Notes: generated by a model from the letters alone, not told the origin. Counted from the stretch's first letter, positions 1 to 7,623 are shown. The stretch: 16,350 bases of DNA from Acidiferrobacterales bacterium (GCA_015492195.1 WGFP01000045.1:1-16350), one strand, 5' to 3'. A program made the numbers and translations.

Positions 1-1
1 C

Positions 2-661
2 GAGCAGGCCCATGCCGTCGGCGCCGTCGTCCTGGTCGACGGGGCCCAGGCCGTGCCCCACCTCAAGGTGGATGTACAGGAGCTGGGCTGTGATTTCTAC
101 GTCATGTCCGGCCACAAGCTATATGGCCCGACGGGCATCGGCGTTCTGTACGGCAAGGAAGCGCACCTTGATGCCATGCCGCCCTATCAGGGCGGCGGCG
201 AGATGATCAAGTACGTCGCCTTCGACAACACCGTGTATAACGATTTGCCTTATAAATTTGAGGCCGGCACGCCGCACATCGCCGGGGCTGTCGGATTGGG
301 TGCGGCGATTGATTACGTGACCAAGCTGGGTTTGGAGGCGATCGCCACCCATGAGAGCGAACTTCTGGCTTATGCGACCGAGGCCGCCGCCGAGGTGCCC
401 GGCATGCGCATTATCGGTACCGCCGCCGAAAAGGCGAGCATTATGTCGTTTGAGCTAGAACGAATCCATCCGCACGACGTCGGCACGATCCTGGACCACC
501 AGGGCGTCGCCATCCGTGCCGGTCATCATTGCGCCATGCCGGTGATGCGGCATTACTGTGTGCCGGCCACGGTACGGGCGTCTTTTGCGTTGTATAACAC
601 GCGAAGGGATATCGATGCGTTGATTGAGGGAATCTACAAGGTTAAGGAGGTGTTTAACTGA
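2..661 (+). CDS. sufS: SufS cysteine desulfurase, C-terminal part (5' end outside window)
   Basis: PLP-dependent cysteine desulfurase that takes sulfur from L-cysteine, giving alanine and a persulfide that passes to the scaffold partner. The reading frame is open from the left edge, so only about 219 C-terminal residues of the usual roughly 405 are present. The PLP-binding lysine lies in SGHKLYGPTG (Lys codon 116-118), preceded by the DGAQAVPH segment that contacts PLP. The persulfide-forming cysteine lies in RAGHHCAMP (Cys codon 530-532), in the context typical of SufS rather than IscS. The tail RASFALYNT is also characteristic. The stop overlaps the sufU start by one base (TGATG), so the genes are co-translated. 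sufB, sufC and sufD would be expected just upstream, outside the window. Family assignment is very secure. Confidence 0.96.
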   Translation, partial: EQAHAVGAVVLVDGAQAVPHLKVDVQELGCDFYVMSGHKLYGPTGIGVLYGKEAHLDAMPPYQGGGEMIKYVAFDNTVYNDLPYKFEAGTPHIAGAVGLGAAIDYVTKLGLEAIATHESELLAYATEAAAEVPGMRIIGTAAEKASIMSFELERIHPHDVGTILDHQGVAIRAGHHCAMPVMRHYCVPATVRASFALYNTRRDIDALIEGIYKVKEVFN

Positions 662-1104
662 TGTCTGATCTACGCGCCCTGTATGAGCAAATGATCCTCG
701 ACCATAACCGCAAGCCCCGTAATTTTCAGAGAAAGCCCGAGGGCGCCAACCGCCATGCCTATGGATACAATCCCCTGTGCGGCGACGAATTCACCGTCAA
801 TCTTACGGTCGAGGACGGTGTTATCAAGGACGTGGGTTTCGAAGGCGCCGGTTGCGCCATCTCCACGGCATCCTGTTCGCTCATGACGGAAAGTATTAAG
901 GGAAAAACCCTGAAGGAAGCGGAGGCCTTGTTCCGGGGTGTCCACAACCTGCTGACTCAGGAAGGCGAAGTGGGCGAGCTTGGAAAATTAAAGGTGTTGT
1001 CGGGTGTGCGCGATTATCCTTCCCGGGTAAAGTGCGCCACCCTTGCCTGGCATACCCTGCAAGCGGCCTTGGAGAACAAGCAAGAGACGGTTTGTACGGA
1101 ATAA
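661..1104 (+). CDS. sufU: SufU, zinc-containing IscU-like sulfur acceptor/scaffold
   Basis: SufU accepts the persulfide sulfur from SufS and passes it into Fe-S cluster assembly. The 147-residue protein has the IscU/NifU-N fold signatures: an N-terminal YEQMILDHNRKPRNF segment, Cys40 and Asp42 in PLCGDE, Cys65 in GAGCAIS and Cys125 in RVKCATLAW. These match the three cysteines and one aspartate that bind zinc in SufU. About 20 residues lie between the RGV and RVKC segments (RGVHNLLTQEGEVGELGKLK and the following loop); this insertion separates SufU from IscU. The start ATG overlaps the sufS stop by one base, so no separate ribosome-binding site is needed. The tight pairing with SufS fits a SufS-SufU couple, and no sufE is seen. 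The only alternative is the generic label NifU-like protein. Confidence 0.94.
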   Translation: MSDLRALYEQMILDHNRKPRNFQRKPEGANRHAYGYNPLCGDEFTVNLTVEDGVIKDVGFEGAGCAISTASCSLMTESIKGKTLKEAEALFRGVHNLLTQEGEVGELGKLKVLSGVRDYPSRVKCATLAWHTLQAALENKQETVCTE

Positions 1105-1130
1105 AATATCGTTTGAACAGGAACATTATC

Positions 1131-1484
1131 ATGGACCTTGATCCCAAAAAACCGACCACTGACCAGACACAAGATAAATCGCATGGACTAGAAGATCAGG
1201 TCATCGATGCCTTGAAGACCGTTTACGATCCTGAAATTCCGGTCAATATTTATGAATTGGGTTTGATATACAAACTGGACGTCGATGAGCAGGGCGTCGT
1301 GAACATCGAGATGACCCTGACCTCGCCCGGCTGCCCGGTGGCCCAGACTTTTCCGGGGACGGTTGAGGGCGTGGTCAAAGGTGTGCCCGGCGTCAGCGAC
1401 GCCCACGTGGAAGTAGTCTGGGATCCACCCTGGACACCCGAAAAAATGTCCGAGGCCGCTAAGTTGCAAACCGGAATGCTGTAG
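1131..1484 (+). CDS. sufT: SufT-like DUF59/MIP18-family Fe-S assembly protein
   Basis: A 117-residue protein of the DUF59 (MIP18/PaaD-like) family, members of which assist Fe-S cluster maturation in SUF operons. Diagnostic segments are the helix VIDALKTVYDPEIPVNIYEL (about residues 24-43), TLTSPGCPVAQTFPG with the conserved Cys68, and the C-terminal VEVVWDPPWTPEKMSEAAK. The frame is open further upstream, but those residues are unlike the family. The ATG at 1131 has a plausible ribosome-binding site (cagga, 1118-1122) and gives the usual length. It lies 26 bases after sufU, so it is in the same operon. The N-terminal 20 residues are polar and probably disordered. The biochemical role of SufT is less well settled than that of SufS or SufU. 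Family membership is secure and the symbol is somewhat less so. Confidence 0.9.
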   Translation: MDLDPKKPTTDQTQDKSHGLEDQVIDALKTVYDPEIPVNIYELGLIYKLDVDEQGVVNIEMTLTSPGCPVAQTFPGTVEGVVKGVPGVSDAHVEVVWDPPWTPEKMSEAAKLQTGML

Positions 1485-1585
1485 TATTTTTCCAATCCCG
1501 TAACCACGCCAGTTACAATCAATAGGCTTGACTATCTTGGGTAGATGCCGGGGCTTGGCGCAGGCCAAAAAACGAAGGGAGCGCA

Positions 1586-1906
1586 ATGGCTGACTGGATA
1601 GATGTCGCCGCGGTGGAGGAACTGCCACCGGGAAGTCACCGGGTGGTTTACGCGGAGGATGTGGCGATCGCCGTCTTTAATCTGGAAGGCCGGTACTATG
1701 CCATCGAAGATGTCTGCACCCACGATGGGGGGAGTTTGACGGGAGGCGAGGTCGAAGGCGAAGAGATCGTTTGTCCTCGGCACGGCGCGCGCTTTTCCAT
1801 TAAAACGGGCGCGGTGCTGGCACCGCCGGCTTATGAGCCGGTGACCACTTTTCCCGTCCGGATTGAAGGGGGCAGGGTACAGGTCAAGGATAATCGTTGG
1901 GAATAG
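1586..1906 (+). CDS. Rieske-type [2Fe-2S] ferredoxin
   Basis: A 106-residue soluble Rieske ferredoxin. The two cluster-binding boxes are complete: CTHDGG (Cys44, His46) and CPRHGARF (Cys63, His66), with the usual spacing. The C-terminal GAVLAPPAYEPVTTFPVRI strand region is typical of bacterial Rieske ferredoxins of the non-heme oxygenase ferredoxin-subunit class. There is no signal peptide or membrane segment, so it is cytoplasmic. The ATG is preceded by aaggga about six bases upstream. It follows sufT after about 100 bases on the same strand and is probably the last gene of the SUF transcript; a small electron carrier at the end of an Fe-S assembly locus recalls fdx at the end of isc operons. 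No oxygenase gene is adjacent, so a role as an oxygenase partner is not supported; electron supply to Fe-S assembly is an inference. Confidence 0.92.
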   Translation: MADWIDVAAVEELPPGSHRVVYAEDVAIAVFNLEGRYYAIEDVCTHDGGSLTGGEVEGEEIVCPRHGARFSIKTGAVLAPPAYEPVTTFPVRIEGGRVQVKDNRWE

Positions 1907-2178
1907 GCGATCAGACGTCGAGCAGTGCGTTAATTGTCTGTATTAACCTTCTGATCCCCTGGCAGCAAGGGGCAGCATCACTTTTTCTTCAGGGCGTTCC
2001 GGGTTTTCCCCGCGACAGGCCGTCGGTGGAATTTCACCTTCGGTCGCGCCGGATACCGTTCAGAGAATTGTTTGCATGGGTACAAGACGTTACACTATAT
2101 GTCATTAAGCGACGGTCTTAAAAAATAATATACTTTCCTGGATTTAAATGGTTTTCTTTGTGATCTGCTGGAGATGAC
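1907..2178 (+). other. Gap between the SUF operon and ndk
   Basis: There is no convincing gene here. A short open frame covers 1897-2121, but its product has no recognisable family features. A weak hairpin (cccct 1956-1960, agggg 1968-1972, seven-base loop) is followed about ten bases later by TTTTT (1982-1986), and might end the SUF transcript. A possible sigma70-type promoter for ndk is TTGTTT (2068-2073), 17 bases, TACACT (2091-2096). A second -10-like TATACT lies at 2129-2134 without a good -35. The stretch 2115-2160 is clearly richer in A+T than its surroundings, as expected for a promoter region. Confidence 0.4.
2068..2096 (+). promoter_or_regulatory. Possible ndk promoter
   Basis: TTGTTT and TACACT are separated by 17 bases, each sharing about four of six positions with the sigma70 consensus. 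The box pair lies about 80 bases before the ndk start, in an AT-rich stretch after the SUF genes. This is a weak match judged by eye only. Confidence 0.3.
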
Positions 2179-2610
2179 ATGGCGGTTGAACGCACCCTTT
2201 CAATCATTAAACCCGACGCGGTTGCCAATAACCTGATTGGGGAAATTTATCATCGTTTTGAGAAAGCCGGCCTGCGTATTGTGGCGGCGAAAATGATGCA
2301 TCTCACCAAGGCGCAAGCCGAGGGCTTTTATGCCGTCCACAAATCGCGCCCTTTTTTCAATGACCTTGTCGAATTCATGACCTCGGGTCCGGTGGTGGTT
2401 CAGGTGTTGGAGGGAGAGAACGCCATCGCCCGGAATCGGGAACTGATGGGTGCCACCGACCCCGCCAAGGCTGATCCGGGCACCATCCGTGCGGATTTCG
2501 CCAAGACCGTGCAGGAAAACGCCGTGCACGGCTCGGATAGTCCGGAAACCGCGAAGACGGAGATAAGCTATTTCTTTTCCAATGGCGAGATATGTCCGCG
2601 CACCCGTTAG
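2179..2610 (+). CDS. ndk: Nucleoside diphosphate kinase
   Basis: Ndk transfers the gamma phosphate of ATP to nucleoside diphosphates through a phosphohistidine and so balances NTP and dNTP pools in the cytoplasm. The 143-residue length is exactly that of the family. The N-terminus MAVERTLSIIKPDAV carries the nucleotide-contacting Lys11. The active-site histidine is His117 in NAVHGSDSPE. The segments SGPVVVQVLEGENAI and GATDPAKADPGTIR are also family hallmarks. The start ATG has a ctggag ribosome-binding site at 2168-2173. rlmN begins 12 bases after its stop, so the two are probably co-transcribed, as in many Gammaproteobacteria. Nothing unusual is seen. Confidence 0.98.
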   Translation: MAVERTLSIIKPDAVANNLIGEIYHRFEKAGLRIVAAKMMHLTKAQAEGFYAVHKSRPFFNDLVEFMTSGPVVVQVLEGENAIARNRELMGATDPAKADPGTIRADFAKTVQENAVHGSDSPETAKTEISYFFSNGEICPRTR

Positions 2611-2622
2611 AGAGCGACTGTC

Positions 2623-3738
2623 TTGAATACATATGAGAAAATTAACCTGCTCGGCTTGGACCGCCGGGCGATGCAGGAATTTATTGTCGGGATCGACGAG
2701 AAGCCCTTTCGTGCCGCACAACTCCTGAAATGGATCCATCAATACGGCGTGTCGGATTTCAACGCCATGACCAATCTCAGTAAGGATTTCCGGGCGCGGC
2801 TCCATGAAATTGCCGTTATTCGTGCGCCCGCCGTCATTCAGGACGAGTTGGCTGCCGACGGCACGCGCAAATGGCTGTTGCGGCTTGATGATGGAAATTG
2901 TATCGAAACCGTATTTATTCCGGAAACGGGGCGGGGTACCCTGTGTGTGTCGTCTCAGGCGGGGTGTGTTCTAAATTGCACCTTCTGTTCCACGGGGCAT
3001 CAAGGGTTTAGTCGTAATTTAAATACTGCCGAGATTATTTCGCAATTATGGCTGGCCAACGCAGCGCTAGGCGGAAATCCAAACGGCGGGCGCGTTATCT
3101 CCAACGTGGTGCTGATGGGTATGGGCGAGCCGTTATTAAATTTTTCCAATGTCGTGACGGCGATGCGATTGATGCTGGATGACTTTGCCTATGGTTTATC
3201 GCGTCGGCGTGTGACCCTGAGCACGGCCGGTGTCGTTCCAATGATTGACGAATTACGAAAAACCTGCGCGGTAAGCCTTGCGGTCTCATTGCATGCGCCG
3301 AATGACGCCTTGCGCGACCAGTTGGTTCCGCTGAACAAAAAATATCCGATCAATGATCTGCTGGCGGCATGTCGACGTTATGCTTATGGGCGGGAGCGGC
3401 AGTCGAGGGCAGCCAAGATAACTTTTGAATACGTAATGCTTGCAGGTGTTAATGATTCCCTGGCGCATGCACAAGAGCTGACAGCCCTTCTTTCCAAGGT
3501 ACCGGCCAAGGTCAATTTGATTCCTTTTAATACTTTTCCGCAAACGAATTTTCGTTGCTCTCCATGGGGGTCGATCGATCGTTTTCGTGAGGTGCTTCTC
3601 AAGGCGGGTTTAATAACCGTCACGCGTAAGACGCGGGGAGAGAAAATTGATGCCGCGTGCGGCCAGCTTGCCGGACGTATCCGAGATCGCACGCGGCGGC
3701 GTGAGCGCATGATGTCTGTCCCGGTCAACTTCCAATGA
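2623..3738 (+). CDS. rlmN: Dual-specificity RNA methyltransferase RlmN (TTG start)
   Basis: A radical SAM enzyme that makes 2-methyladenosine at A2503 of 23S rRNA and A37 of some tRNAs. The 371-residue protein has the radical SAM triad CVLNCTFC (Cys115, Cys119, Cys122). It also has the two mechanistic cysteines of the family: Cys108 in TLCVSSQAG and Cys346 near the C-terminus in IDAACGQLAG, the one that is S-methylated. GMGEPLLN and RVTLSTAG bind SAM. The start is TTG: the encoded MNTYEKINLLGLDR matches the usual RlmN N-terminus, and the nearby ATG at 2633 is out of frame. No strong Shine-Dalgarno is visible, so translation may be coupled to ndk 12 bases upstream. The last four bases overlap the pilW start (ATGA). 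Confidence 0.97.
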   Translation: MNTYEKINLLGLDRRAMQEFIVGIDEKPFRAAQLLKWIHQYGVSDFNAMTNLSKDFRARLHEIAVIRAPAVIQDELAADGTRKWLLRLDDGNCIETVFIPETGRGTLCVSSQAGCVLNCTFCSTGHQGFSRNLNTAEIISQLWLANAALGGNPNGGRVISNVVLMGMGEPLLNFSNVVTAMRLMLDDFAYGLSRRRVTLSTAGVVPMIDELRKTCAVSLAVSLHAPNDALRDQLVPLNKKYPINDLLAACRRYAYGRERQSRAAKITFEYVMLAGVNDSLAHAQELTALLSKVPAKVNLIPFNTFPQTNFRCSPWGSIDRFREVLLKAGLITVTRKTRGEKIDAACGQLAGRIRDRTRRRERMMSVPVNFQ

Positions 3739-4511
3739 AGCGCGGATGGTTTAAATTCTGGTTGGTTTTGTTGAGCGCACTGATTTCCGGTTGTGCGACC
3801 ACCGCGGAGCGCGAGGCTGAGAGGGCAAGAATCCAAAAGGCGGTGGACACCAACGTTCAGTTGGGGGCGACCTATCTGGGTAGGGGCCAGCCGCAATTCG
3901 CTGAAGAAAGACTCAAAAAGGCCTTGGAACTTGATCCGGATCATTCCCAGGCGAATAACATGATGGCGCTTCTGCAGTGGCGGCTTAAGAATTATGACGC
4001 GGCGGAACGGTTCTTTCGCAAGGCACTGAGTGCGGAAAAAGCAAATCCCGCCGCCCAGAACAATTACGGCACTTTCTTGTGTGATCGCGGCAAGGTGGAC
4101 GATGCTGTGACATGGTTCGAAAAAGCCGCTTCCAATCCTCTGTATGGAAGGCCGGGAAGGGCTTACGAAAATGCCGGCGTGTGTCTCATGAAAAAGCCCG
4201 CACCGAAGACCGCAGAGAAGTATTTTCGCCGTGCGCTGCAATATAACCCGAAGCTTTCCCGTTCGTTGTATCACATGGCGCAGATCAACTATGACGCGGG
4301 TAAAACCCTGGCGGCGCGCGGATTCATACAACGGTTTTTTGAGGTTGCCAAGGATACGCCCGAGAGCTTGTTGCTGGCGGTCAAGATTGAGCGCGCGCTG
4401 CACAACAAGAACGAAGAAGCCAGCTATGCTTTGCGATTGAAGGGCAAGTTTCCCGATTCACCCGAAGCCAAGTTCCTCAGGAAAGGCCGGCTCGGCAAGA
4501 GCACAAGGTGA
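3735..4511 (+). CDS. pilW: Type IV pilus biogenesis/stability lipoprotein PilW (PilF), TPR protein
   Basis: An outer-membrane lipoprotein pilotin that helps PilQ secretin assembly and pilus stability. Residues 1-19 form a lipoprotein signal peptide with lipobox LISGC (lipidated Cys20). The rest is tetratricopeptide repeats in tandem, roughly residues 35-220, with TPR cores such as YLGRGQPQFAEERLKKALEL, LKNYDAAERFFRKAL and GKTLAARGFIQRFFEVA. The 258-residue length is usual. The start overlaps the rlmN stop by four bases (ATGA), indicating translational coupling. The position between rlmN and rodZ is where pilF/pilW lies in many Gammaproteobacteria, which supports the name over an unspecified TPR protein. 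No other pilus genes are in the window. The C-terminal tail is basic. Confidence 0.9.
   Translation: MKRGWFKFWLVLLSALISGCATTAEREAERARIQKAVDTNVQLGATYLGRGQPQFAEERLKKALELDPDHSQANNMMALLQWRLKNYDAAERFFRKALSAEKANPAAQNNYGTFLCDRGKVDDAVTWFEKAASNPLYGRPGRAYENAGVCLMKKPAPKTAEKYFRRALQYNPKLSRSLYHMAQINYDAGKTLAARGFIQRFFEVAKDTPESLLLAVKIERALHNKNEEASYALRLKGKFPDSPEAKFLRKGRLGKSTR
4505..4511 (+). promoter_or_regulatory. Ribosome-binding site that decides the rodZ start
   Basis: AAGGTGA is a strong Shine-Dalgarno match placed correctly for the ATG at 4514. The alternative GTG at 4508 lies inside it and has only a weak site of its own. The site also overlaps the pilW stop codon (4509-4511). Confidence 0.6.
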
Positions 4512-4513
4512 GC

Positions 4514-5539
4514 ATGGAAGGATCGAATCAACACAGCCGTTCCGGTCCAGGCGGTATGCTGCGCAAGGCGCGCACGGATCTGCGTTTGCCCGTTGAAGAT
4601 GCAGCAAAGCTTTTAAATCTCTCGGCGCGTCATATCCTGGCAATGGAGAACGATGATTACGCAAGCCTGCCGGGACCGACTTATGTGCGCGGTTACCTCC
4701 GCAGTTATGCGCAGTTACTTGGGCTGTCCCCGGAAGAGACGGTGGCTTCCTACAATAAACTACCCGTTGCTTCCAAGCCCGTCGATCTGACCGCTCTCGC
4801 CCCCAAACAAGAGATCAGCAGCAATGATCGGCTGATGAAAATGGGCACGTTACTGGTCGCCGGCGTGGTGATCGGTCTGGCCGTTATCTGGTGGCAAGGG
4901 GATGATAAATCACCCGGACGGGCGGACCAGGAGGTTGCCGTTGCTTTAACCCCCTCTTATCAGAGCGGTGCTGGCGGGACTATCGGCAGTGATAAAACCA
5001 TTGATGATGCGGCGGTCCAGGAATTTGGCCCTGGCTTGATTGTGGAGACGGACAACAAAATCCCGTTGTTGGTTGAACCCGAACCGGCGATACCTCAAGA
5101 AAACACATCTACCATGCCCCGGAAAGAGCAGCCTCCCTTGACCTCGCCGGTGACGGCGGAACAGCCCGCCGTTTCTTCCGGAATACCATCCGAGGATACC
5201 GAAAGACGTGTGAGTGCGGTACGCGATGGTGATACGGTGACAAGTCCGCCCGCGACCGGGGCCGATCCGGGAGCGGAAGGGGTGCGCGCACGCCTTGTCC
5301 TGACCGTAGAAGAGGATTCCTGGGCGGATATACGCGACGCCAGACATAACAAGTTGCTATACGAGACGGTTCCAGCCGGTCGTGTAGTAACCGTGGAGGG
5401 AATTGCGCCTTTCAGCGTTTTTCTCGGGAACGTCGAAGGGGTGAAAATTGAATTTAACGGTGAATATTATGACGCCGCCAAACATAAACGCGGGCAGGTG
5501 GCGCGTTTTACGCTTGGCGAGACGATCGAAACGGAATAA
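4514..5539 (+). CDS. rodZ: Cytoskeleton protein RodZ
   Basis: RodZ links the MreB cytoskeleton to the inner membrane and the elongation machinery, keeping rod shape. From the ATG at 4514 the protein has 341 residues; an in-frame GTG at 4508 would add two. Domain order: an N-terminal helix-turn-helix domain (about residues 13-72, with LSARHILAMENDDY and LPGPTYVRGYLRSYAQLLGL), which contacts MreB; a single membrane helix (about 110-128); a long Pro/Glu/Thr-rich periplasmic linker (about 130-257); and the C-terminal beta domain (DUF4115, about 259-335). All are typical of RodZ. It follows pilW directly and probably shares its transcript. In most relatives ispG comes next; here a 150-base gap leads to hisS. 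Confidence 0.94.
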   Translation: MEGSNQHSRSGPGGMLRKARTDLRLPVEDAAKLLNLSARHILAMENDDYASLPGPTYVRGYLRSYAQLLGLSPEETVASYNKLPVASKPVDLTALAPKQEISSNDRLMKMGTLLVAGVVIGLAVIWWQGDDKSPGRADQEVAVALTPSYQSGAGGTIGSDKTIDDAAVQEFGPGLIVETDNKIPLLVEPEPAIPQENTSTMPRKEQPPLTSPVTAEQPAVSSGIPSEDTERRVSAVRDGDTVTSPPATGADPGAEGVRARLVLTVEEDSWADIRDARHNKLLYETVPAGRVVTVEGIAPFSVFLGNVEGVKIEFNGEYYDAAKHKRGQVARFTLGETIETE

Positions 5540-5689
5540 TCAATTATTGATTTGTAAAAAATTCTTTCATCTTAATTGTGAAAATACTCGCATGCGCCAA
5601 GGACGATCCCCGGATTTCCATATTTGATGAGAAAGCCGGGTGCGGGTACATAATCCTTCCTTTCAAGAAAAAAGACTGAGGTTACTTCA
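5540..5689 (+). other. Gap between rodZ and hisS, where ispG would be expected
   Basis: No gene or ispG remnant is recognisable. The 15-base palindrome aatcaat-t-attgatt spans 5538-5552 and overlaps the rodZ stop. A hairpin with nine-base arms and one mismatch (cccggattt 5608-5616, aaagccggg 5632-5640) lies in the hisS leader; it has no T-run after it, so it is not a standard terminator. The first 50 bases are AT-rich and could hold a hisS promoter, but I see no convincing box pair. Confidence 0.45.
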
Positions 5690-6958
5690 TTGAGCAAGGT
5701 GATACAGGCCGTTCGCGGAATGAATGACCTGTTGCCGGATGTCATTGAGCATTGGCAACGCGTTGAAGATGTCTCACGTGATGTTTTGCACGCCTATGGC
5801 TATCGTGAAATACGTTTTCCCGTGCTTGAAAAAACGGAACTCTTTGCCCGCTCCATAGGTCAGGATACCGATATCGTCGAAAAGGAGATGTACACCTTCG
5901 AGGACAGGAACGGTGACAGCTTGACGCTGCGGCCTGAAGGAACGGCAGGATGCGTGCGTGCCGGGATTGAGAACGGCTTGTTGCATAACCAAATGCAACG
6001 CTTTTGGTATGCCGGCGCCATGTTTCGCCACGAGCGCCCGCAAAAGGGACGTTACCGCCAGTTTCATCAGATCGGGGTGGAGGCGTTCGGCATGCCGGGC
6101 CCCGATATTGACGCAGAACTTATTTTGCTGACCGCGCGGCTTTGGAACGCCTTGGCGGTTGAGGGCCTGTCTTTACAGATCAATTCTCTCGGAACCCCGG
6201 AGTCCCGTGCCCGCTACCGGCAGGAACTGGTACGTTATCTTGAGTCCCGACGCGCCGACCTTGACGAGGACAGTCAACGGCGATTAAACAGGAACCCTCT
6301 CCGTATACTCGACAGCAAGAATCCCGCCATGCGAGAAGTGATCAACGAGGCCCCAAGCATGATGGATCATCTCGATGACGCCTCGCGCAAACACTTTGAA
6401 CAACTGTGCAAGTATCTGGATCGGGCGGATCTGCGTTATGATATCAATCCGCGGTTGGTGCGCGGACTCGATTATTACACCCGCACCGTGTTTGAATGGG
6501 TCACGGATCGTCTGGGATCGCAGGCGACCGTCTGTGCAGGCGGCCGCTACGACGGCCTTGTTGAAATGCTGGGCGGCAAGCCCACCCCGGCGGCCGGGTT
6601 TGCCTTGGGGATGGAGCGGCTGGTTGAGCTGTTGGCGCAACAGGGTAGCAGCGTGAACGACACCAAGCCGCAGATTTATCTGGCGATTGTTGGAGAGTCG
6701 GCTGTCATCCAACAGGGCATGAGGTTGGCGGAATCACTGCGTGATCAAGGGCTGCGCGTAGTCTGCAACTGCGGCGGCGGCAATTTGAAGACTCAACTTA
6801 AAAGGGCGGACCGGAGCGGCGCACGTTATGCCTTGTTGTTGGGAGAAGAGGAAAGCAAGCGGCAATCCATCACGATCAAGGATTTGCGTCAGGGCGAGGA
6901 CCAGGTTCTGGTTCCGCAATCGGCGGTCGTTAAGCACCTTAAACAAAGACTTGTTTGA
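5690..6958 (+). CDS. hisS: Histidyl-tRNA synthetase (TTG start)
   Basis: A class II aminoacyl-tRNA synthetase charging tRNA-His. The 422-residue protein has TLRPEGT (79-85), motif 2 FRHERPQKGRYRQFHQ (112-127), the HisRS-specific LVRGLDYYTRTVFE (256-269), AGGRYDGL (283-290) and motif 3 GFALGMER (303-310). The anticodon-binding domain runs from about 325 to the end. The start is TTG at 5690: the encoded MSKVIQAVRGMNDLLP matches the normal N-terminus, and TGAGG (5677-5681) lies eight bases upstream. With a 150-base gap before it, hisS may have its own promoter as well as read-through from rodZ. yfgM, bamB and der follow in the conserved order. Confidence 0.98.
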   Translation: MSKVIQAVRGMNDLLPDVIEHWQRVEDVSRDVLHAYGYREIRFPVLEKTELFARSIGQDTDIVEKEMYTFEDRNGDSLTLRPEGTAGCVRAGIENGLLHNQMQRFWYAGAMFRHERPQKGRYRQFHQIGVEAFGMPGPDIDAELILLTARLWNALAVEGLSLQINSLGTPESRARYRQELVRYLESRRADLDEDSQRRLNRNPLRILDSKNPAMREVINEAPSMMDHLDDASRKHFEQLCKYLDRADLRYDINPRLVRGLDYYTRTVFEWVTDRLGSQATVCAGGRYDGLVEMLGGKPTPAAGFALGMERLVELLAQQGSSVNDTKPQIYLAIVGESAVIQQGMRLAESLRDQGLRVVCNCGGGNLKTQLKRADRSGARYALLLGEEESKRQSITIKDLRQGEDQVLVPQSAVVKHLKQRLV

Positions 6959-6984
6959 ATTTTGAGAAAAAGTGGGTAAATAAA

Positions 6985-7623
6985 TTGAGCGCCTATTCTG
7001 AACAGGAAGATCTGGAAAAACTCAAGAGCTGGTGGAAAAATTACGGCACCGCCTTGATTATGGGCATCCTTTTGGGTTTAGCCGTACTCGTAGGTAACAA
7101 GTATTGGCAGAAATATAAGGAAGAACTCCGTGTTACGGCATCGGCCATTTATGATCAATTGATCTACGATCTTCGCAGAAAGAAACATGACGCCGTGCGT
7201 GATCGCGGAGATAGATTGATCGAAGATTTCGCATCTACTCCTTATGCCGCCAAAGCGGCCTTGATATTAGCAAGGCTCAGTTTTGACGCCGGTGACAACG
7301 ATACGGCGGTTCGGCGGTTGCAATGGGCCATGGAGCATGCCTCGGATTCCGCCGTCGAGCATACCGCCCGCCTGCGTCTCGCAAGGCTGTTGATGGACAA
7401 AGGCATGACCAAAGAGGCGTTTTCCCTCATTGACGTCAAAGATCAATCCGGATTTGAAGCCGAATATCAGGAGTTGAGGGGGGATCTGCTGGTATTAGAA
7501 GGACGCAAAGACGAAGCGCGCGCCGCTTACCGGGCGGCCATTGATGCCCTGTCGGTCGGTTCTCCTTATAGACGAATATTAATCATGAAATTGGATGATC
7601 TGGGTCCGGAGAAAAACAAATGA
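6985..7623 (+). CDS. yfgM: YfgM-family membrane protein, ancillary SecYEG translocon subunit (TTG start)
   Basis: YfgM is a single-pass inner-membrane protein with a periplasmic TPR domain; it associates with SecYEG and periplasmic chaperones and takes part in envelope protein quality control. Starting at TTG 6985 the protein has 212 residues and begins MSAYSEQEDLEKLKSWW, matching the family. A TTG at 6955 would add ten atypical residues and overlap hisS without a ribosome-binding site. The membrane helix is about residues 21-38 (GTALIMGILLGLAVLVG). The remainder is the TPR_21 domain with helical repeats to about residue 205. The stop overlaps the bamB start by four bases (ATGA), so the two are translationally coupled, as expected for two envelope-biogenesis genes. 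Confidence 0.9.
   Translation: MSAYSEQEDLEKLKSWWKNYGTALIMGILLGLAVLVGNKYWQKYKEELRVTASAIYDQLIYDLRRKKHDAVRDRGDRLIEDFASTPYAAKAALILARLSFDAGDNDTAVRRLQWAMEHASDSAVEHTARLRLARLLMDKGMTKEAFSLIDVKDQSGFEAEYQELRGDLLVLEGRKDEARAAYRAAIDALSVGSPYRRILIMKLDDLGPEKNK

Noticed and set aside
1551..1572. Hairpin ggcttg...caggcc before the Rieske gene as a terminator
   Set aside because: It is followed by A residues, not T, on the + strand, and the minus strand has its T-run before the stem instead of after it.
1956..1986. Hairpin plus T-run after the SUF genes as a firm terminator
   Set aside because: The stem has only five pairs and the T-run is about ten bases away, so it is kept only as a weak possibility in the gap entry.
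1897..2121. 74-codon frame between the Rieske gene and ndk
   Set aside because: It overlaps the Rieske stop, has no family resemblance, and covers likely terminator and promoter sequence.
3384..4403. Long minus-strand open frame (339 codons) opposite rlmN and pilW
   Set aside because: It spans the junction of two conserved + strand genes and its product shows no recognisable domain or signal; it is a shadow frame.
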